Assembly (NCBI GenBank): GCA_014058105.1
Contig: JACGCM010000698.1
Span: forward strand, 620,001-684,000
DNA length: 64,000 nucleotides
Source of the DNA: Kingdonia uniflora
Taxonomy: Eukaryota; Streptophyta; Magnoliopsida; Ranunculales; Circaeasteraceae
Direction: 5' to 3'
A program made the position numbers and the translations under genes. This document shows positions 34,301 to 45,061 of this stretch, in pieces. How positions within the stretch are numbered: the first letter of the stretch is position 1; every line of letters starts with the position of its first letter. Below the pieces are notes generated by a model. That model saw only the letters and a program-made list of their open reading frames with translations. It was not told the origin of the DNA and did no database searches.

Positions 34301-35430
34301 GCTGCTATGCAGACCTTCTGAAAGTGGTAGTTTCATTGTGAAATCAGCATGACAGTTTTGGAGAGGGACTGCAGAAGTACTAAACCGGATGGACTAGATT
34401 TGGTTTAAATTCATCCTACAAAAATTTACGTTTTCAGCTTGAAAATATGGAAGAATATAATCACGGTACACGCAGTTATTCAAAACCGGTTACCATTTGC
34501 ATCATGATGCAGCTGTTGCTGCTTAGGAAACCTCGATACATTGAACCATTTACTCGTAAATGGAGAAATAGCACAACAAGTTTGACAGTATTTTGCGCTA
34601 CATGTGGTATACGCAACGTTCAAGCTGAAATTCTTTAGGCAAGACAAGGGGTCAGGTTATTGGCAGCAAACAAGTGTTTACAAATGGGCATTTTTAAGGG
34701 GGTCCTTCCGGCCATAATAAGCTGGGATATATGGAACGCAAGATGCAAACATCGTTTTGATGAAGTACCCATGAACGCACAATCAATTGACAATAAAACT
34801 ATCAAATGGCTCCAAGAACTCATGATCGAAACTTCAATAACTCATGGCTGCAACTTCAAAGATATGTTGTCCCTCCAAGTACTCCGAGTACACAATCTTC
34901 GAATCAAACATAAAGCAAGCACATGGGTCAAATGGCAAGCACCATCGGCAGGGTGGCTTAAAATGAACAATGATGGATCCTCTCAACGAAATGGTCTCTC
35001 TTGGGTAGGAGGTATCATTCGCAACTCACAAGGATGAATCTCGGTTACAGTGTGGCATTAGGAAATTGTACAAACATGGCAGCTGAACTATATGGGCTCT
35101 TGCATCGCCTCCGTCTTTGCAAAAAAAAAGACTGGTTTCCACTTGTGATAGAGATGGATGCCGCAGTCATAGCTAACAGGTTCAAACAGACAAGCCAATG
35201 CCCTGGCAAGTTTCAAGCAGTCTGATAGATGGTCCTCAAACTCAGCCAGGAACTACAAATCGCCATGGTACATACGTACAGAGAAGGAAATGGGTCCGTT
35301 GATGGTCTCTCCAATTTGGGAAGTGCAGAACAGAACATCTTCTTCTGGTCTGCTACCACGCTACCTAAACATATAAGAGCCTCCTATTTTCTCAGGAAAT
35401 TAGGGGTTGCTGCGATTAGGCACTGATGCA
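31335..35430 (+). pseudogene. LINE ORF2: endonuclease, reverse transcriptase, RNase H, broken
   Basis: Endonuclease: LLVWSCRGIGNAKTINHLKRL at about 31340-31400, CMLGDFNTIRYESERLGG at about 31730, GSAYTLYNNHQGRSRHWARLDRTL at about 31862. The C-terminal SDH motif reads SYH. RT: FRPISLCSVVYKIFSKIIATRL (about 32847), VDMAKAYDQLDWRFL (about 33053). The catalytic YADD reads YLED at about 33362, which should be inactive. RNase H at about 34930-35430: WLKMNNDGSS, NMAAELYGLLHRL, VIEMDAAV and HTYREGNGSVDGL keep the D-E-D spacing. More than ten stops or frame changes. An RNase H at the ORF2 end is a feature of many plant L1 elements. Confidence 0.82.
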
Positions 35431-35612
35431 TTTGTAATTTTTGGAGGTCAGGCTTTAAGCCCCCCTCTTGTTTTGTTTCTTCTCTACATAAGTAAAAAAA
35501 CCTATTTGCGAAAAGAAAAAAAAAGATGTAAAAGGAACTATGTTTGAGGGGATTTCTTCATCGTTCTTCAAACATTCTCTTCTCATCTCTTCTCGAATTT
35601 GTTCAGATCAAG

Positions 35613-35930
35613 ATGGTAGCAAACATACCCATTCAAGAAGACCAAACGGCAGTGAGGGTCAGGAGAATATAAGAGGCCTTATTGGGGATTCAATGGAGGA
35701 TTGGTATCGTGGAAGATATTGATGGTGAGATGCCAAATCTCTTTGAGGTGGAACCTGGGGAGCCAATCCTTGGCATGCCTTTCGCATACTGGTGAGGAAT
35801 ACTATAAATGATGGGGCCATTTCCCGGGCATCGGTTGTCTTCTCTTGAGGGCTTTGCAGAGGATATAGTAGACCAGAAGGATACGTATACTGCGGCTGTG
35901 GTTGATGAGGAGCGTCCCGCTAATAATTAG
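35613..35930 (+). pseudogene. Small antisense ORF 2 of element E
   Basis: ATG at 35613, TAG at 35928-35930, 105 codons with three internal stops. Counterpart of 13255-12911 in B. Shared patches: AVRVRR, EDIDGEMPNLFEVEPG, GMPFAYW, GPFPGHRLSSLEGF and a C-terminus AAVVDEERPANN. Same strand as the E antisense gene and about 0.9 kb upstream of its TATA box. No known family. Confidence 0.55.
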
Positions 35931-36830
35931 GGTCCTCTGTCTTTTTGCTATTTTTGTTGTTACTTTTCTCCATTCTGCTTCCTTTCTTTTGACGAGGCTT
36001 GTAATATGTTTTTCTTTCAGAATGAAATTGCTGTTTGGTACTATTCCTGCTCTTCATAGGTAATAACTTGCGTTGTCGAGCTAAAAGTGATAGTATAATC
36101 TGAATTCTCGAAGTAGTATCGTGAGTTGTCAAAGTACTAATATAACTGTCGAAGTATAGTATTTGGGTTGTTCGAAGATAAAACTTGAATTGTCAAAGTA
36201 AAGTAAAGTAAAAAAATAATAATTGTAGTCTGTTGAAGTGGGATATTGTTTGTCGCAACTGAAAAGATTGGTGTGTTGGTGTACAAGGTTGGGTCTGTAA
36301 GCATAAATGTTTTGATCTGTCGAATGTGATCTATCGAAGGAAAAGGGGGCATGAGGTTTTGAATTGACGAATGTGCCGTATGTCGAAAGTCGATATATTA
36401 GAAAACCAAATTTGAGGCTATCAGTTGATGAGTCTTCGAGACGCGGAGTGGTCGATTACTCAAATTCGAGGAATGTGTCAAAGGTTGTGATTGATTTGAC
36501 TGGCCGTTCTGACAACCCAGATATCTGGTCAGTCAGAACGGTATGTGTGCCTGGGGTAGTATGCTAAAAAGTAATCATGATGTTTACTCGTATTACGGAA
36601 AAAAGGTGTGACTTGACTATTTTAGATTTGATTGTTTAGCTTCGAGTTAGGGTAAAAAGGGTTCGAGAAGCTTTGGTTTTTGCAGGTAGTTTAAAGTGAG
36701 TGTGCTGTTCGCACGTGGGAGATAAAAGGGGTAAATTAGTCAAAACACATTGTAGCCAAAAAGCTGGGGTAGTGGGGTCGTGATAATGATAATGGTTAGA
36801 AAATTGAGGAGGTTTTGGTTTTTCGAAAGA
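35931..36830 (+). promoter_or_regulatory. Upstream region of element E antisense gene
   Basis: No coding support. 36090-36340 contains about seven variants of CTGTCGAAGTA. 36504-36541 forms a hairpin with 10-bp arms CCGTTCTGAC and GTCAGAACGG around a palindrome CCAGATATCTGG, about 290 bp before the TATA box. Both features have counterparts at the same distance in B. The minus-strand ORFs 35920-36132 and 36137-36352 are shadows of this region. Confidence 0.5.
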
Positions 36831-36838
36831 TATATAAG
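36831..36838 (+). promoter_or_regulatory. TATA box of element E antisense gene
   Basis: TATATAAG in a context (TTTTCGAAAGA before, ACTGTACAGTTTATT after) that parallels B at 12021-12033. Confidence 0.5.
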
Positions 36839-36864
36839 TGTGAGAAGAGTAATCACTGTACAGT

Positions 36865-39408
36865 TTATTGAGAAAAAAAATCAAAGAGTGTGAGGAGAAG
36901 AGAATATACACCATTAGAACTTGAGACTAGTTTATTCAGTTGTTGTGCTGATCTTGCTGTTTCTAGGATAGTGCTTCTAACAAAAGTAAGTCAACTGATC
37001 TCAGCCAATTTTAATATTCTTTACCTTCTGTGTATATATGTAGAATATTCTAGGTTTAGGGTTTGAAGGTTATCTTTGCAGATAAAGAGATCTGGTGAAT
37101 CTGGGTTTCGACCCATTCTGAGATTTTGGGTGTTTTGGAGGAGGCATAGGGTGTAGATCGAGGTTTCGATAAATCTTTTGTAGGGGGTAAATGAGATAAG
37201 GGTTATGGACACAAAATTGTCGAATTTATCGATCTAATTGCATGCCTCTCCTTTTGTAGGCTAAAATGCATATCCGTCCAGCATCGAGACGGAGACTAAT
37301 AGATAAAGAGATTGAAGTATTCAAAGCTAGTATTTTTGGTCGAGCCCCAATGGATGAGGGTAGCGGCTTAAAAGTGTTAGAGGTGATAACAGAGGCCCCA
37401 TTATCTATGGTTCTGTCGGCTGAGGAGGTTCTGGCTACAAGACGTCGTACGACGATAGTGACTAAGGATATTAAGGAAGAGGAGACAGTATGGGGGGAGA
37501 GGGGTTGGGGTGATGTGGGGCCTTCTGGTGGCAGAAATGAAGAAGGGTTGTAAAGTGACGACAGTGGGGATTCGACTGAGTTGGATAGGGTCAAAGGGAC
37601 CATTTCGGTTAGAGATAAGATTAGGTTAGATCGATTTGCTGCCAAGTTAGAGCTGTCGAAGGTGGGGGCATATCGGAGTGTGGCGGGGGCAGGGTTATCC
37701 TTCAAATCTGACCCTGGGGATGGGATAATGGCTTATAAAGGCCAAATTTGATGGGAAATGGAACTTCCTCATCCAAGGCTGGTGAAAGAAGTACTAAATT
37801 TTTGGGAGGTGGCCCCGGTGAAGATGAACGAAAATTTTTATGAAATGATGACGGTTATAGAGGGGATGAATACAATATTAACTGGTGAGGGTCAGGGTTT
37901 GATTAAGTGGTTTGATATTTTTACTTTCTACTCGAAGAAGGCTAGCCAGAACCCAGGTATCTATCACATCCAATGTCACCCAGAGAAGCCCTGGTTCTTT
38001 GATCTGTGTTCGACGGGTTGAGAGTCGAATAAAGATTTATTGATAGTACGGGGCAACTACGAGAATGTTGAGGAGGATGACCCTTATAAGTTGTATCATA
38101 GGGTATATAATCAAAGTAAGTTTGTTGTCTATGGGCTGTTATTGATGTATCTATTGAATAGGTGATGATTATATTCTTGTTTGTTCTGCAGGTCCGAAGA
38201 ATTTGTCTTGGAATAATCCGAGGAACTATATTGATACTTTCCTCGAAGCTAGTGAGGATTGAGTAAATTTTGTTTTTAACAGTCTTGGAATCAAGAGGCA
38301 GATGAGGAAGATGGTAGATTCCCTACTTCCTAGTGTACCCGTTACGCCGAAGACATCGAAGAGAAAGAGAGGCGAAGGTGTTTAGAAGGGTCCAAAAGAA
38401 ATGGTAGGGAAGAGTTGACATGGAATTATCAGTATGAGCCGATAACGCGAAGGGTGTCAAAGATAGCAGTGCCAGTTCCTGAAGGGGCTTGTGATGCTTC
38501 GAGGTTAAGACCGAGGCAAGTGCCAACTCAACCTGAGAAGGGGAAGGGCCGGGTATATCCCGAAGCCCCGTAGGTGCAGCAATCGTAGGTTGGTCAGCGC
38601 AAAAGGCGTAAGATGCTGGGAGGGGGGATGATGCAATTGATAAGGTTGAAGAGATGATAGAGGCTGAGCGACAGGAGAAAGTGGTTTCCAAATAGGCTTC
38701 GATGGTCGGGCTCTGCGAGGACGACCCAGATGAGGCTACGAAGGAAATGAAGAGGCATATGTTTCAGGTAACTATTTATGAATTTCTTTTGTGAGAGTAA
38801 GAGATTTGGTTTAAGTTCTTTGAGTTTTGAAGTGTACTGACTGCTTGAATATTCTAGTAGACAGAGGCTTGGGTACGATCATTCCAGAAGGCGATGAAGT
38901 CAATAAAGGGGGAATTGCGACAAGCAGTAGAAAGTCGGGATCTTTCTCGGGGGACTAAGGATTCATTGTTGTCTGAAGTCAAGAAGTTGAAGCAAGATCT
39001 GGAGGTGATTACTGAGTCATTGATGGAGATGATTTTCTAGCGACAAAGCTTGCGACAAAAGTGAGGGGGAAAGTAGAAGAGAAGATGATTTTCTAGCGGC
39101 AGTATGATGGTGAATGTCAGGTGAATGTTAAGTTGAAAATGTTTATAGATGATAAGGGGTATGACCCCGATACGTTGGGGCCCTTCCCTGTTTTCCCAGA
39201 ACTTGTCGATGGAGGTGATTTGCAGATAAAGGAAGAGGGAGCAGATGTTGTTCACGAGGCGGCGGGAAGTACTGGAGTTGGTGTGGAGGCTTCTATTATT
39301 GGAGCGACCAGTGGTGGAACTGTTGATGGTTTTGGTGTCAAAGGTCCAGGGTCAAACCCTTCGACTGAGGGTGCTGAGGGTGTTGGAGCTAGGGGACCTT
39401 TGAAGTAA
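36865..39408 (+). pseudogene. Intron-containing antisense gene of element E (gypsy-type transposase-like domain plus coiled coil)
   Basis: Model: exon 1 (untranslated) about 36865-36985, intron 1 36986-37259 (GTAAGT to TGTAG), exon 2 37260-38115 with ATG at 37266, intron 2 38116-38191 (GTAAGT to CTGCAG, 76 bp), exon 3 38192-38767, intron 3 38768-38860 (GTAACT to TAG, 93 bp), exon 4 38861-39408. Exon 2 encodes an acidic N-terminus, then KEVLNFWEVAPVKMNENFYEMM and PEKPWFFDLC, resembling PF04195. Exon 4 holds a coiled coil (SEVKKLKQDLEVI), GYDPDTLGPF and a Gly-rich C-terminus open for its last 95 codons. At least three stops in exon 2. On + because E lies on the minus strand, so it is antisense to pol. 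Function unknown. Confidence 0.75.
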
Positions 39409-39855
39409 CCGCGCCGATATGAGGTATTTAGAGTTGGGGTTCCATGTTTTCCTTTTCTGATTTAATGTGGAGTTGCAATATTTTAAACTATGTTTTTGGC
39501 TGGTCTTTGACTGTTCTTATCTGTTGAACGTCTGAAGTTGATTCTGAACTACTTCTAAATTTATTCCTGATTTTATGACTGACTTTGTTACCTTTCTCTA
39601 GCCTTGCATTACTCAAGATTGTTGAAATATTTATGCTTATTCTTCTTGCTTGGCTTGTCTTAAACCTTTGATGACTGATCTTGAATTGTAATGCAACGGT
39701 TTCTCTGATGGATGATGCTTTGAATCTACTTTGCACTTAATAAAATTGTAGATGTTCTTGTATAATAGTATCTGTATGTACTGTTTATATTGAATAATTG
39801 TAGATTGATCGAACCCTGAATAATCTGCAGGAAATCGAAGACCGAAACCACAACG
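39409..39855. other. Spacer between antisense gene and tandem repeats, element E
   Basis: About 450 bases without recognisable features. Corresponds to 8961-9440 in B. The minus-strand ORF 39488-39736 is not supported. Confidence 0.45.
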
Positions 39856-40445
39856 ATGTTGGAAGTTTGAAAATTTTCAAGGTCGCCCCCGAGTATCAGT
39901 CGGGCCATGAGGACATGATACCTAGAGGAAACCCATAAATTCACTGGATTTCGAAGGCCCAAGCCACAGGGAAGCAATATGTGTTCGCCTCCAACGTGTT
40001 CCTGAGGGTCCGATCTTTCGACCATTCGTGCCCCTCGAGTTTTCTCAAATGTTAGAAATTTGAAAATTTCAAAGTCGCCCCCAAGTATTAGTCGGTGAGA
40101 GGGTAAACATGATACCTGGGGTAAGCCAAGAAATTGACTGGACTTCAACGGTTTCAGAGGCTGATCGAAGTATATCTGTGCGCCCGCAATACATCCCTTA
40201 GGGTCCGGTCTGTCAACCATCCTTGCCTTTAAGTTTGCTCAAAATTGGAAGCTTAAAAATCTCAAGGTTGCTACCAAGTATCAGTCGGGTCGAAGGGTTT
40301 ACGTGATACTAAAAAGAAACTTGGAAATTGACTGGACTTTGAAGGCCTTAGCTACAGTAAAACATAACTATTCGCCCCCAATGCATTCTTGAGGGTCCAG
40401 TACTTCAACCATCCTTACCCCTCGAGTTTGCTCGAAATTTAATGA
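39856..40445 (-). repeat. About 190-bp tandem repeats of element E
   Basis: Units begin at about 39861, 40054, 40247 and 40433 (spacings 193, 193, 186), giving three full units and an edge. Each contains a TTGAAAATTT block, CGCCCCCGAGTATCAGTCGG and a CCCCTCGAGTTTGCTC-like block. These are reverse complements of the B units at 8207-8960. The minus ORF 39726-40220 lies inside the array and is not a gene. Confidence 0.85.
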
Positions 40446-40481
40446 AAATAAGAGACAAAGTATGGGTGGAAAAAAGTCTTT

Positions 40482-41800
40482 ATTGATTACTCTGGATTAT
40501 ATCTGTTGCACAAGGTTGAGGATATGGCTTGTTATAGGAGACCAGCTGTATTGTGTTCCATGGGTTTGGTAAAGGCTTTTCGTCTTCTATCATGAGATAT
40601 TAAGAACCCTTATCAGTTTTATCGTACACAACATAAGGTCCTTCCCAGGATTTGTCAAGCTTGCCATCATTTCGAGGTTTCGAGGATTGGTAGACACATT
40701 GAAGTACTAGATCTCCGATGTTCAAACTCCGTGGTCGAACTATCTTGTTGTAGGAATTCTGATGTGATGTGTGGTAGCGGCCCAGGTTGGCTATAGCTCA
40801 ATCTTTGGTTTCGTCGATCCATAACATGTTACAAGTGAGCTCAAACCCATTGTCATCCTCTGGGTGGTTAGGATCTCATATGGGTACTTTGAATTTAGTG
40901 GGGAGCACAGCTTCGGTACCATATGCTAGGAGGAAAGGGGTGCAGCCTGTAGACTTTCCTAGTGTTGTTTGGTAAGCCCAAAAGACATGTTGTAATTCTT
41001 GAACCCATCATCCTTTCTTTGCGTCAACTCTTTTCTTGAGACCGTCGACAATGGCTTTGTTGATCGCTTCGACTTGACTGTTGCCTTGGGAATAATAAGG
41101 TATTGAGGGTGAGAGAATGATGTTGTGTTTCTTGAGGAAGTTTCTGACTTTGTTGCCTATAAATTGGGGACAATTGTTGCATCGAATCATATTGGGGTAG
41201 CCAAAGCGTGTGATGATATTTTCCAATAGAAATTTGATAACTTCTTCTTCTCTAGTTCAGCACAAAGGTACAACTTCAACCCATTTAGTAAAGTAATCTA
41301 TTGCGATAAGAATATTTTCTCTACTACCCAAGGATTTTGGGAAGGGACCAATGAGATTGATGGCCCATCTTTTGAATGGTCAGGAGACTTGACTGAAATA
41401 GAGGCCTCGAGAAGGGCAATGGATGTCATGAGCATGACGTTGGCCTTTATCACAGTATTTTGCATACTCTTCGGCTTATTTTTTCATATTAGGCCTAAAT
41501 AATCCTTGGGTGATAGCATGAAGGGCCATAGAATGACCAGCAGTGCTCACATGAGCACTGCTGGTTCGTTTATGAAGTTCGGCTAAAACTGCAGAGGCTT
41601 CGGCTTGGGATATTTATCGAAGGAGGATGCCATTCGGGGATTTGCGAGGTAATTCATTTTTGTGGATTGTGTATATGCGACAATTTTCTAATAACGACCG
41701 TTTATCTTTGGGATCATCTGGGAGGGTAGAATTGTTGAAGTAATGGAGGAATGGCCCTCGCCAATAATCTAAATCGAGACTCTCACCCTGAGTATTGATG
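40482..41800 (-). pseudogene. IN: Integrase of element E, catalytic residues changed
   Basis: Minus strand from about 41800. Zinc-finger region SSAHVSTAGHS then YCDKGQRHA (second Cys replaced by Gly). The catalytic core has WAINLIGPFPKSLG with Asn where Asp is expected, IRCNNCPQFIG with Asn for the second Asp, and an intact Glu in GNSQVEAINKAIVDGLKKRV. The C-terminal NIGDLVL, KSWEGPYVVYDKTDKGS and LPNPWNTIQLVSYNK match B. The longest open pieces are 41614-41814 and 41008-41226. Tat pol has no chromodomain, and none is seen. It would have inserted element DNA into chromosomes. Confidence 0.78.
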
Positions 41801-41829
41801 GAATTGACTTCCATCTAGTCGATTTATGG

Positions 41830-42790
41830 GCGTTTGAGTACTTCGATATGGAGGGTCTGGTATTATGATTTTTCGAGCATAGCAGCTATGTAGGCGAGGG
41901 CATCTCCATGTCTGTTTTCTCCTTGAGGATAATGAGTGATTGAGGATTTTTTAGGAAATAGGTCCATGCGTTTACTCACCAAGAGGTCAGCCATGCGACC
42001 GTTAGCTTAATTTTCTCCTGTGTAATGCCTCTGAACAAGTTGGTAATCCATAAAAATTACAATTTTGGGAATGCCGAGATCGAGAGCGTGGTCGAGGCCA
42101 TGGATCAAAGCTTCTTACTCTTCTTCGTTATTGGAACATTCAAAGGTAAGTTTGACAGCTTTTTTTATTCGTTCATTAGTAGGTATTATCAAGACAATAC
42201 CAATTCCTGAGTTATTAGGTCCTACGGATCCATCGGTGAATAAGCACCACCAGTGTAAGGATCCCAGGGATCCATTGTTTCGGGTTGGTCTTCTGATAAG
42301 TCAACTTCGTGTTCTTCCCAATCGATATCTTCGGCTGGGAAATCGGCTAGAAAGTCTACTACTGCTTGGCCTTTCTGGAATATTTGCTTCTCGAAGGTAA
42401 TGTCGTGTTCGCCAAGGTACACAGACCACTACTCTACTCGCCAATTTTTTCTTTTTTACTGAGTACTTCTCGAAGGGGAAAACTTGTTATCGCTCGAATG
42501 GGGTGAGCTTGAAAATATGGTTTGAGATTGCAGGCTGAATGAATAAGTGAAAGAACCAAATGCTCAAGCTTCGAATACCGATTTTTTGTAGGGGTTAGAG
42601 TTTTATTGATAAAATATACAGGTTTTGTCGATGTTTGAGTCAAATCGAATAAGTACTAAACAGATGGAAGTATCTATGGCAGCGAGGTATAAAGAGATTG
42701 TTTTACCTTCGATAGGGATGCTGATAATGGGTGGTCGGCCAAGATAAGTTTTGAGTTCGAGGAAAGCCTGTTCACACTCGGGTGTCTAGT
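41830..42790 (-). pseudogene. RH: RNase H and archaeal-type RNase H of element E, broken
   Basis: First RNase H, about 42790-42440: ELKTYLGRPPIISIPIEGKTISLYLAAIDTS-type sequence and HAIRAITSFPLREVLSKKEK-like end (open at 42643-42434). Second RNase H, about 42422-41870: GQAVVDFLADFPAEDIDWEEHEVDL, FTDGS, TFECSNNEE, LGIPKIVIFMDYQ and RHGDALAYIAAM. The duplicated RNase H is the hallmark of the Tat lineage. Four or more stops. Confidence 0.75.
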
Positions 42791-42799
42791 TGATTTCAA

Positions 42800-43700
42800 G
42801 GTTGATTTTCTATTTTCCTTTGTGGATGACTTGGTCCTGTAAGAGGGAGAAGAGCCAAGCAGATCTGTCTGGAGATTTAGAAATGAAACGGTTAAGGGTT
42901 GCTATCTTGCCAGCCACTTTTTGGACGTCTCTTTTTGTTCGGGGCAAAGGCATATCGATGAGGGCTAGAATACAGGTGGGGTTAATCTCGATACCTCCTT
43001 TGCTGATAAGGTGGCCAAAAAATTTAAGATGAATCAACAAATTGGCATTTGTCGGGGTTGAGTTTCATATTATATGTGCAAAGTATCGAAATGATTTTGG
43101 TTAGGTCTTGGATATTGGTCTATTTCTGAAGGCTTTTGCATAACATGTCGTCGATGTAGACATCGACCGACTTGCCAAGCAAAGGTTTAAACATGGTAGT
43201 AACAAGGCGTTGGTAAGTAGCTCCCATATTTCTAAGGTTGAAGGGCATAACATTGAAACAGTAAAGGCCTTGTTCAGTGATAAATGAAGTTTTAAGTTGA
43301 TCTTCGGGGAGGATAGGTACCTGATTGTAACCCAAAGCTACGTCCATCATTGATAGGCACTCATGTCTAGCAGTGGCATCGAGAAGTACTGAAACTGTCG
43401 GGAGAGGGAAACTATCCTTCTATGTGTGCTTTTTGAGGTCTGTGAAGTCGACGCAGATTTTGATCTTGCCGTTCTTCTTTAGAACTGCCACAATGTTTGA
43501 TATTCATTCAACATACTTTAATTCTCTGATAAAACCTATGGCTATGAGCTTGTCCACTTCAAGGTTCACTGCTTCGCGAAGTCGTGGTGCTAGGTTATGC
43601 TTCTTCTATTTGACTGCTAAGGAATAGGGAATAAGGCTGAGGTGATGGCACGCCAGGTTGAGGTCGACACCAGGCATCACCCGGAACGTCTATGGAAAGA
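42800..43700 (-). pseudogene. RT: Reverse transcriptase of element E, YIDD box intact but frame broken
   Basis: Minus strand: NLAPRLREAVNLEVDKLIA near 43590, KKNGKIKICVDF, then an open run 43350-43120 with MMDVALGYNQVPILPEDQLKTSFI, GLYCFNVMPFNLRNMGATYQRL and VYIDDMLCKSLQ. The thumb and connection (KDVQKVAGKIATLNRFISKSPDRSAWLF) are open at 43040-42810. Stops and shifts lie between these. It is the best preserved RT among the Tat copies here. Confidence 0.8.
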
Positions 43701-43739
43701 CATTTTTGTGTGCTCAAAGGAAATCTGTCTGGTGGAGCG

Positions 43740-44150
43740 GAGGGTTCGAGCATTGGTATGTATTCGGCACTGCGTTCCCCGAGCCACTTTCGAGCAGGAC
43801 AACATCTGGGATGTCTGGAGGAGTGGAAGGTGGAGTCAGAAGAATCTTCTATAGAGTGAATCCTGAGGTGGATAGAATCGGTTGGGGGAATAGTACGAGG
43901 AACGCCTTCGGCACCAGTATGAACTAGGCGTATCTCGAGGTTTAGTGAGTGTCCTAGACGGGCGTGGGCAGGCACGTGTGACGGTATTACGCAGCTCATC
44001 GATTCCCCGGTGTTATCTATTTTTGTCGTCCAAGCTGCAGTTCCTTTCAGTTTCAAGTGCCAGGCTGTGGTTTTTACGCTCCTGGTTAAGTTGTGCATGG
44101 TAGCGGTCCTCAGTTTCAGTGACATGTTGAGATAATAAGACTATTTTGGC
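43740..44150 (-). pseudogene. gag: gag 5' remnant of element E, fused to RT by an internal deletion
   Basis: The minus ORF 44125-43595 contains RLGHSLNLEIRLVHTGAEGVPRTI and HSSRHPR, matching B's gag leader region (LGHLPNLQIPLVHIGAEGVPHTI, about 4100-4180). From about 43700 it passes straight into sequence corresponding to B's MPGVD region of RT. The equivalent of about B 4350-6260 (gag core and protease) is missing. Confidence 0.7.
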
Positions 44151-44283
44151 AGCCACTCCGCCGATGGAGTTGCCTATCAAGGTTGAATTGGAACCGAGGG
44201 TGGGTGTGATTGAAGATAAGTATTAGATGTTGAAAATAAAGGGAGTGGAAAAAGAGGAAAAAAAGGTACTGGTAGAGTGGGAA

Positions 44284-44299
44284 GCACAGACGGCGCCAA
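44284..44299 (-). promoter_or_regulatory. Primer binding site of element E
   Basis: On the minus strand TTGGCGCCGTCTGTGC starts two bases after the LTR end. Best preserved copy of this site in the window. Confidence 0.75.
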
Positions 44300-44300
44300 T

Positions 44301-45031
44301 TGAAGGGACCAACTTCTTTTAGAAGGAAAGTTGGCTCTTACAACACTGGGTTGATCTTCTGTCAAAGGATAACAGGTAAATGATCTAAAGTGTAAATAAA
44401 ATAGAGACAAATACTTGCGTAGAGGCCCGAATGTGACACTCTACGACATCGGATGAGGACTTTTAAGAAGTATTCTATTACTGATGAGTATTTCGAAGGT
44501 TTGAATACTCGGCATTACAGGGTGGTCGAAGGTAAACTGCAGGAGGGCTGGAGATAATTTTTCTGACCCCTCATTGGATTCCCATTTCTCCGATTTATAG
44601 AACCATAGAAAGTTGAGTCACCAATTATGGGTCAGATTACATGATTACTGTCAGGATATCCCGGCAGGGTATGGGTGTTGGACATGTCTGTACTGTCACT
44701 GTGACAGCTGTTGGAGGTGTCTCTGTATTCTGGTACTGCAACGTAGTGGTCGGACCTGTTATTATTGCTATAAGGACCAATCATTACACCGGCTGCCTCG
44801 AAAGCTGGCTATCTATCCCATCATATTTCGACCGTGTGCAGCTATGGTCGAAGAGTTTCTGATACGATGTGAAAATCCATCCTCGAGGCTTGCTTAGAGT
44901 CGAATCTTTGTCGTCAGGGGATCTCTGGAAGGCTCATTTTGGGGATTGAATAGGCTTCAATATATTCGAGTAGGCTGTGAAGTAGACTTTGAGTGTCTGA
45001 GGGGCCCAAAGGCGGTGAGTATGCTACTACA
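44301..45031 (-). repeat. 5' LTR of element E
   Basis: In minus orientation TGTAGTAGC to CCCTTCA (end decayed from CCCCTACA). Matches 27807-28519. The + ORFs 44613-44897 and 44641-44862 are shadows. Confidence 0.9.
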
Positions 45032-45036
45032 ATCTC

Positions 45037-45061
45037 CAGCATACAGAATTAGGCCATTACA
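45037..45061 (+). repeat. Element A 3' LTR, last piece
   Basis: After the right ATCTC copy the LTR ends with GAATTAGGCCATTACA. D's 5' LTR ends GTATTTGGCCATTACA at 47587. Confidence 0.75.

Larger units (their letters stand above)
29643..35524 (+). mobile_element. Plant L1-type LINE, near full length, inactive
   Basis: Flanked by an 18-bp duplication, 29625-29642 and 35525-35542, 14/18 identical with all four differences transitions. ORF1 has a DUF4283 domain and a CCHC-like motif. ORF2 has endonuclease, RT and a C-terminal RNase H. An A-rich tail (AAAAGAAAAAAAAA) lies at about 35511-35524. Insertion lies in E between the antisense small ORFs 3 and 2. Numerous stops and frameshifts. Confidence 0.9.
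27807..45031 (-). mobile_element. Element E: Tat-lineage Ty3/gypsy retrotransposon carrying a LINE insertion
   Basis: Two LTRs of the B family on the minus strand (27807-28519 and 44301-45031) and a perfect 5-bp target duplication ATCTC (27802-27806 and 45032-45036). Read on the minus strand: LTR, PBS, leader with a gag fragment, RT, RNase H, archaeal-type RNase H, integrase, about 190-bp tandem repeats, antisense gene (on +), small antisense ORFs, purine tract, LTR. The gag core and protease are deleted. A LINE occupies 29643-35524. Without the LINE, E is about 11.3 kb. Inserted in the last 30 bases of element A's 3' LTR. Confidence 0.92.

Noticed and set aside
39726..40220. 164-codon minus-strand ORF
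   Set aside because: It is a read-through of the 190-bp tandem repeats.
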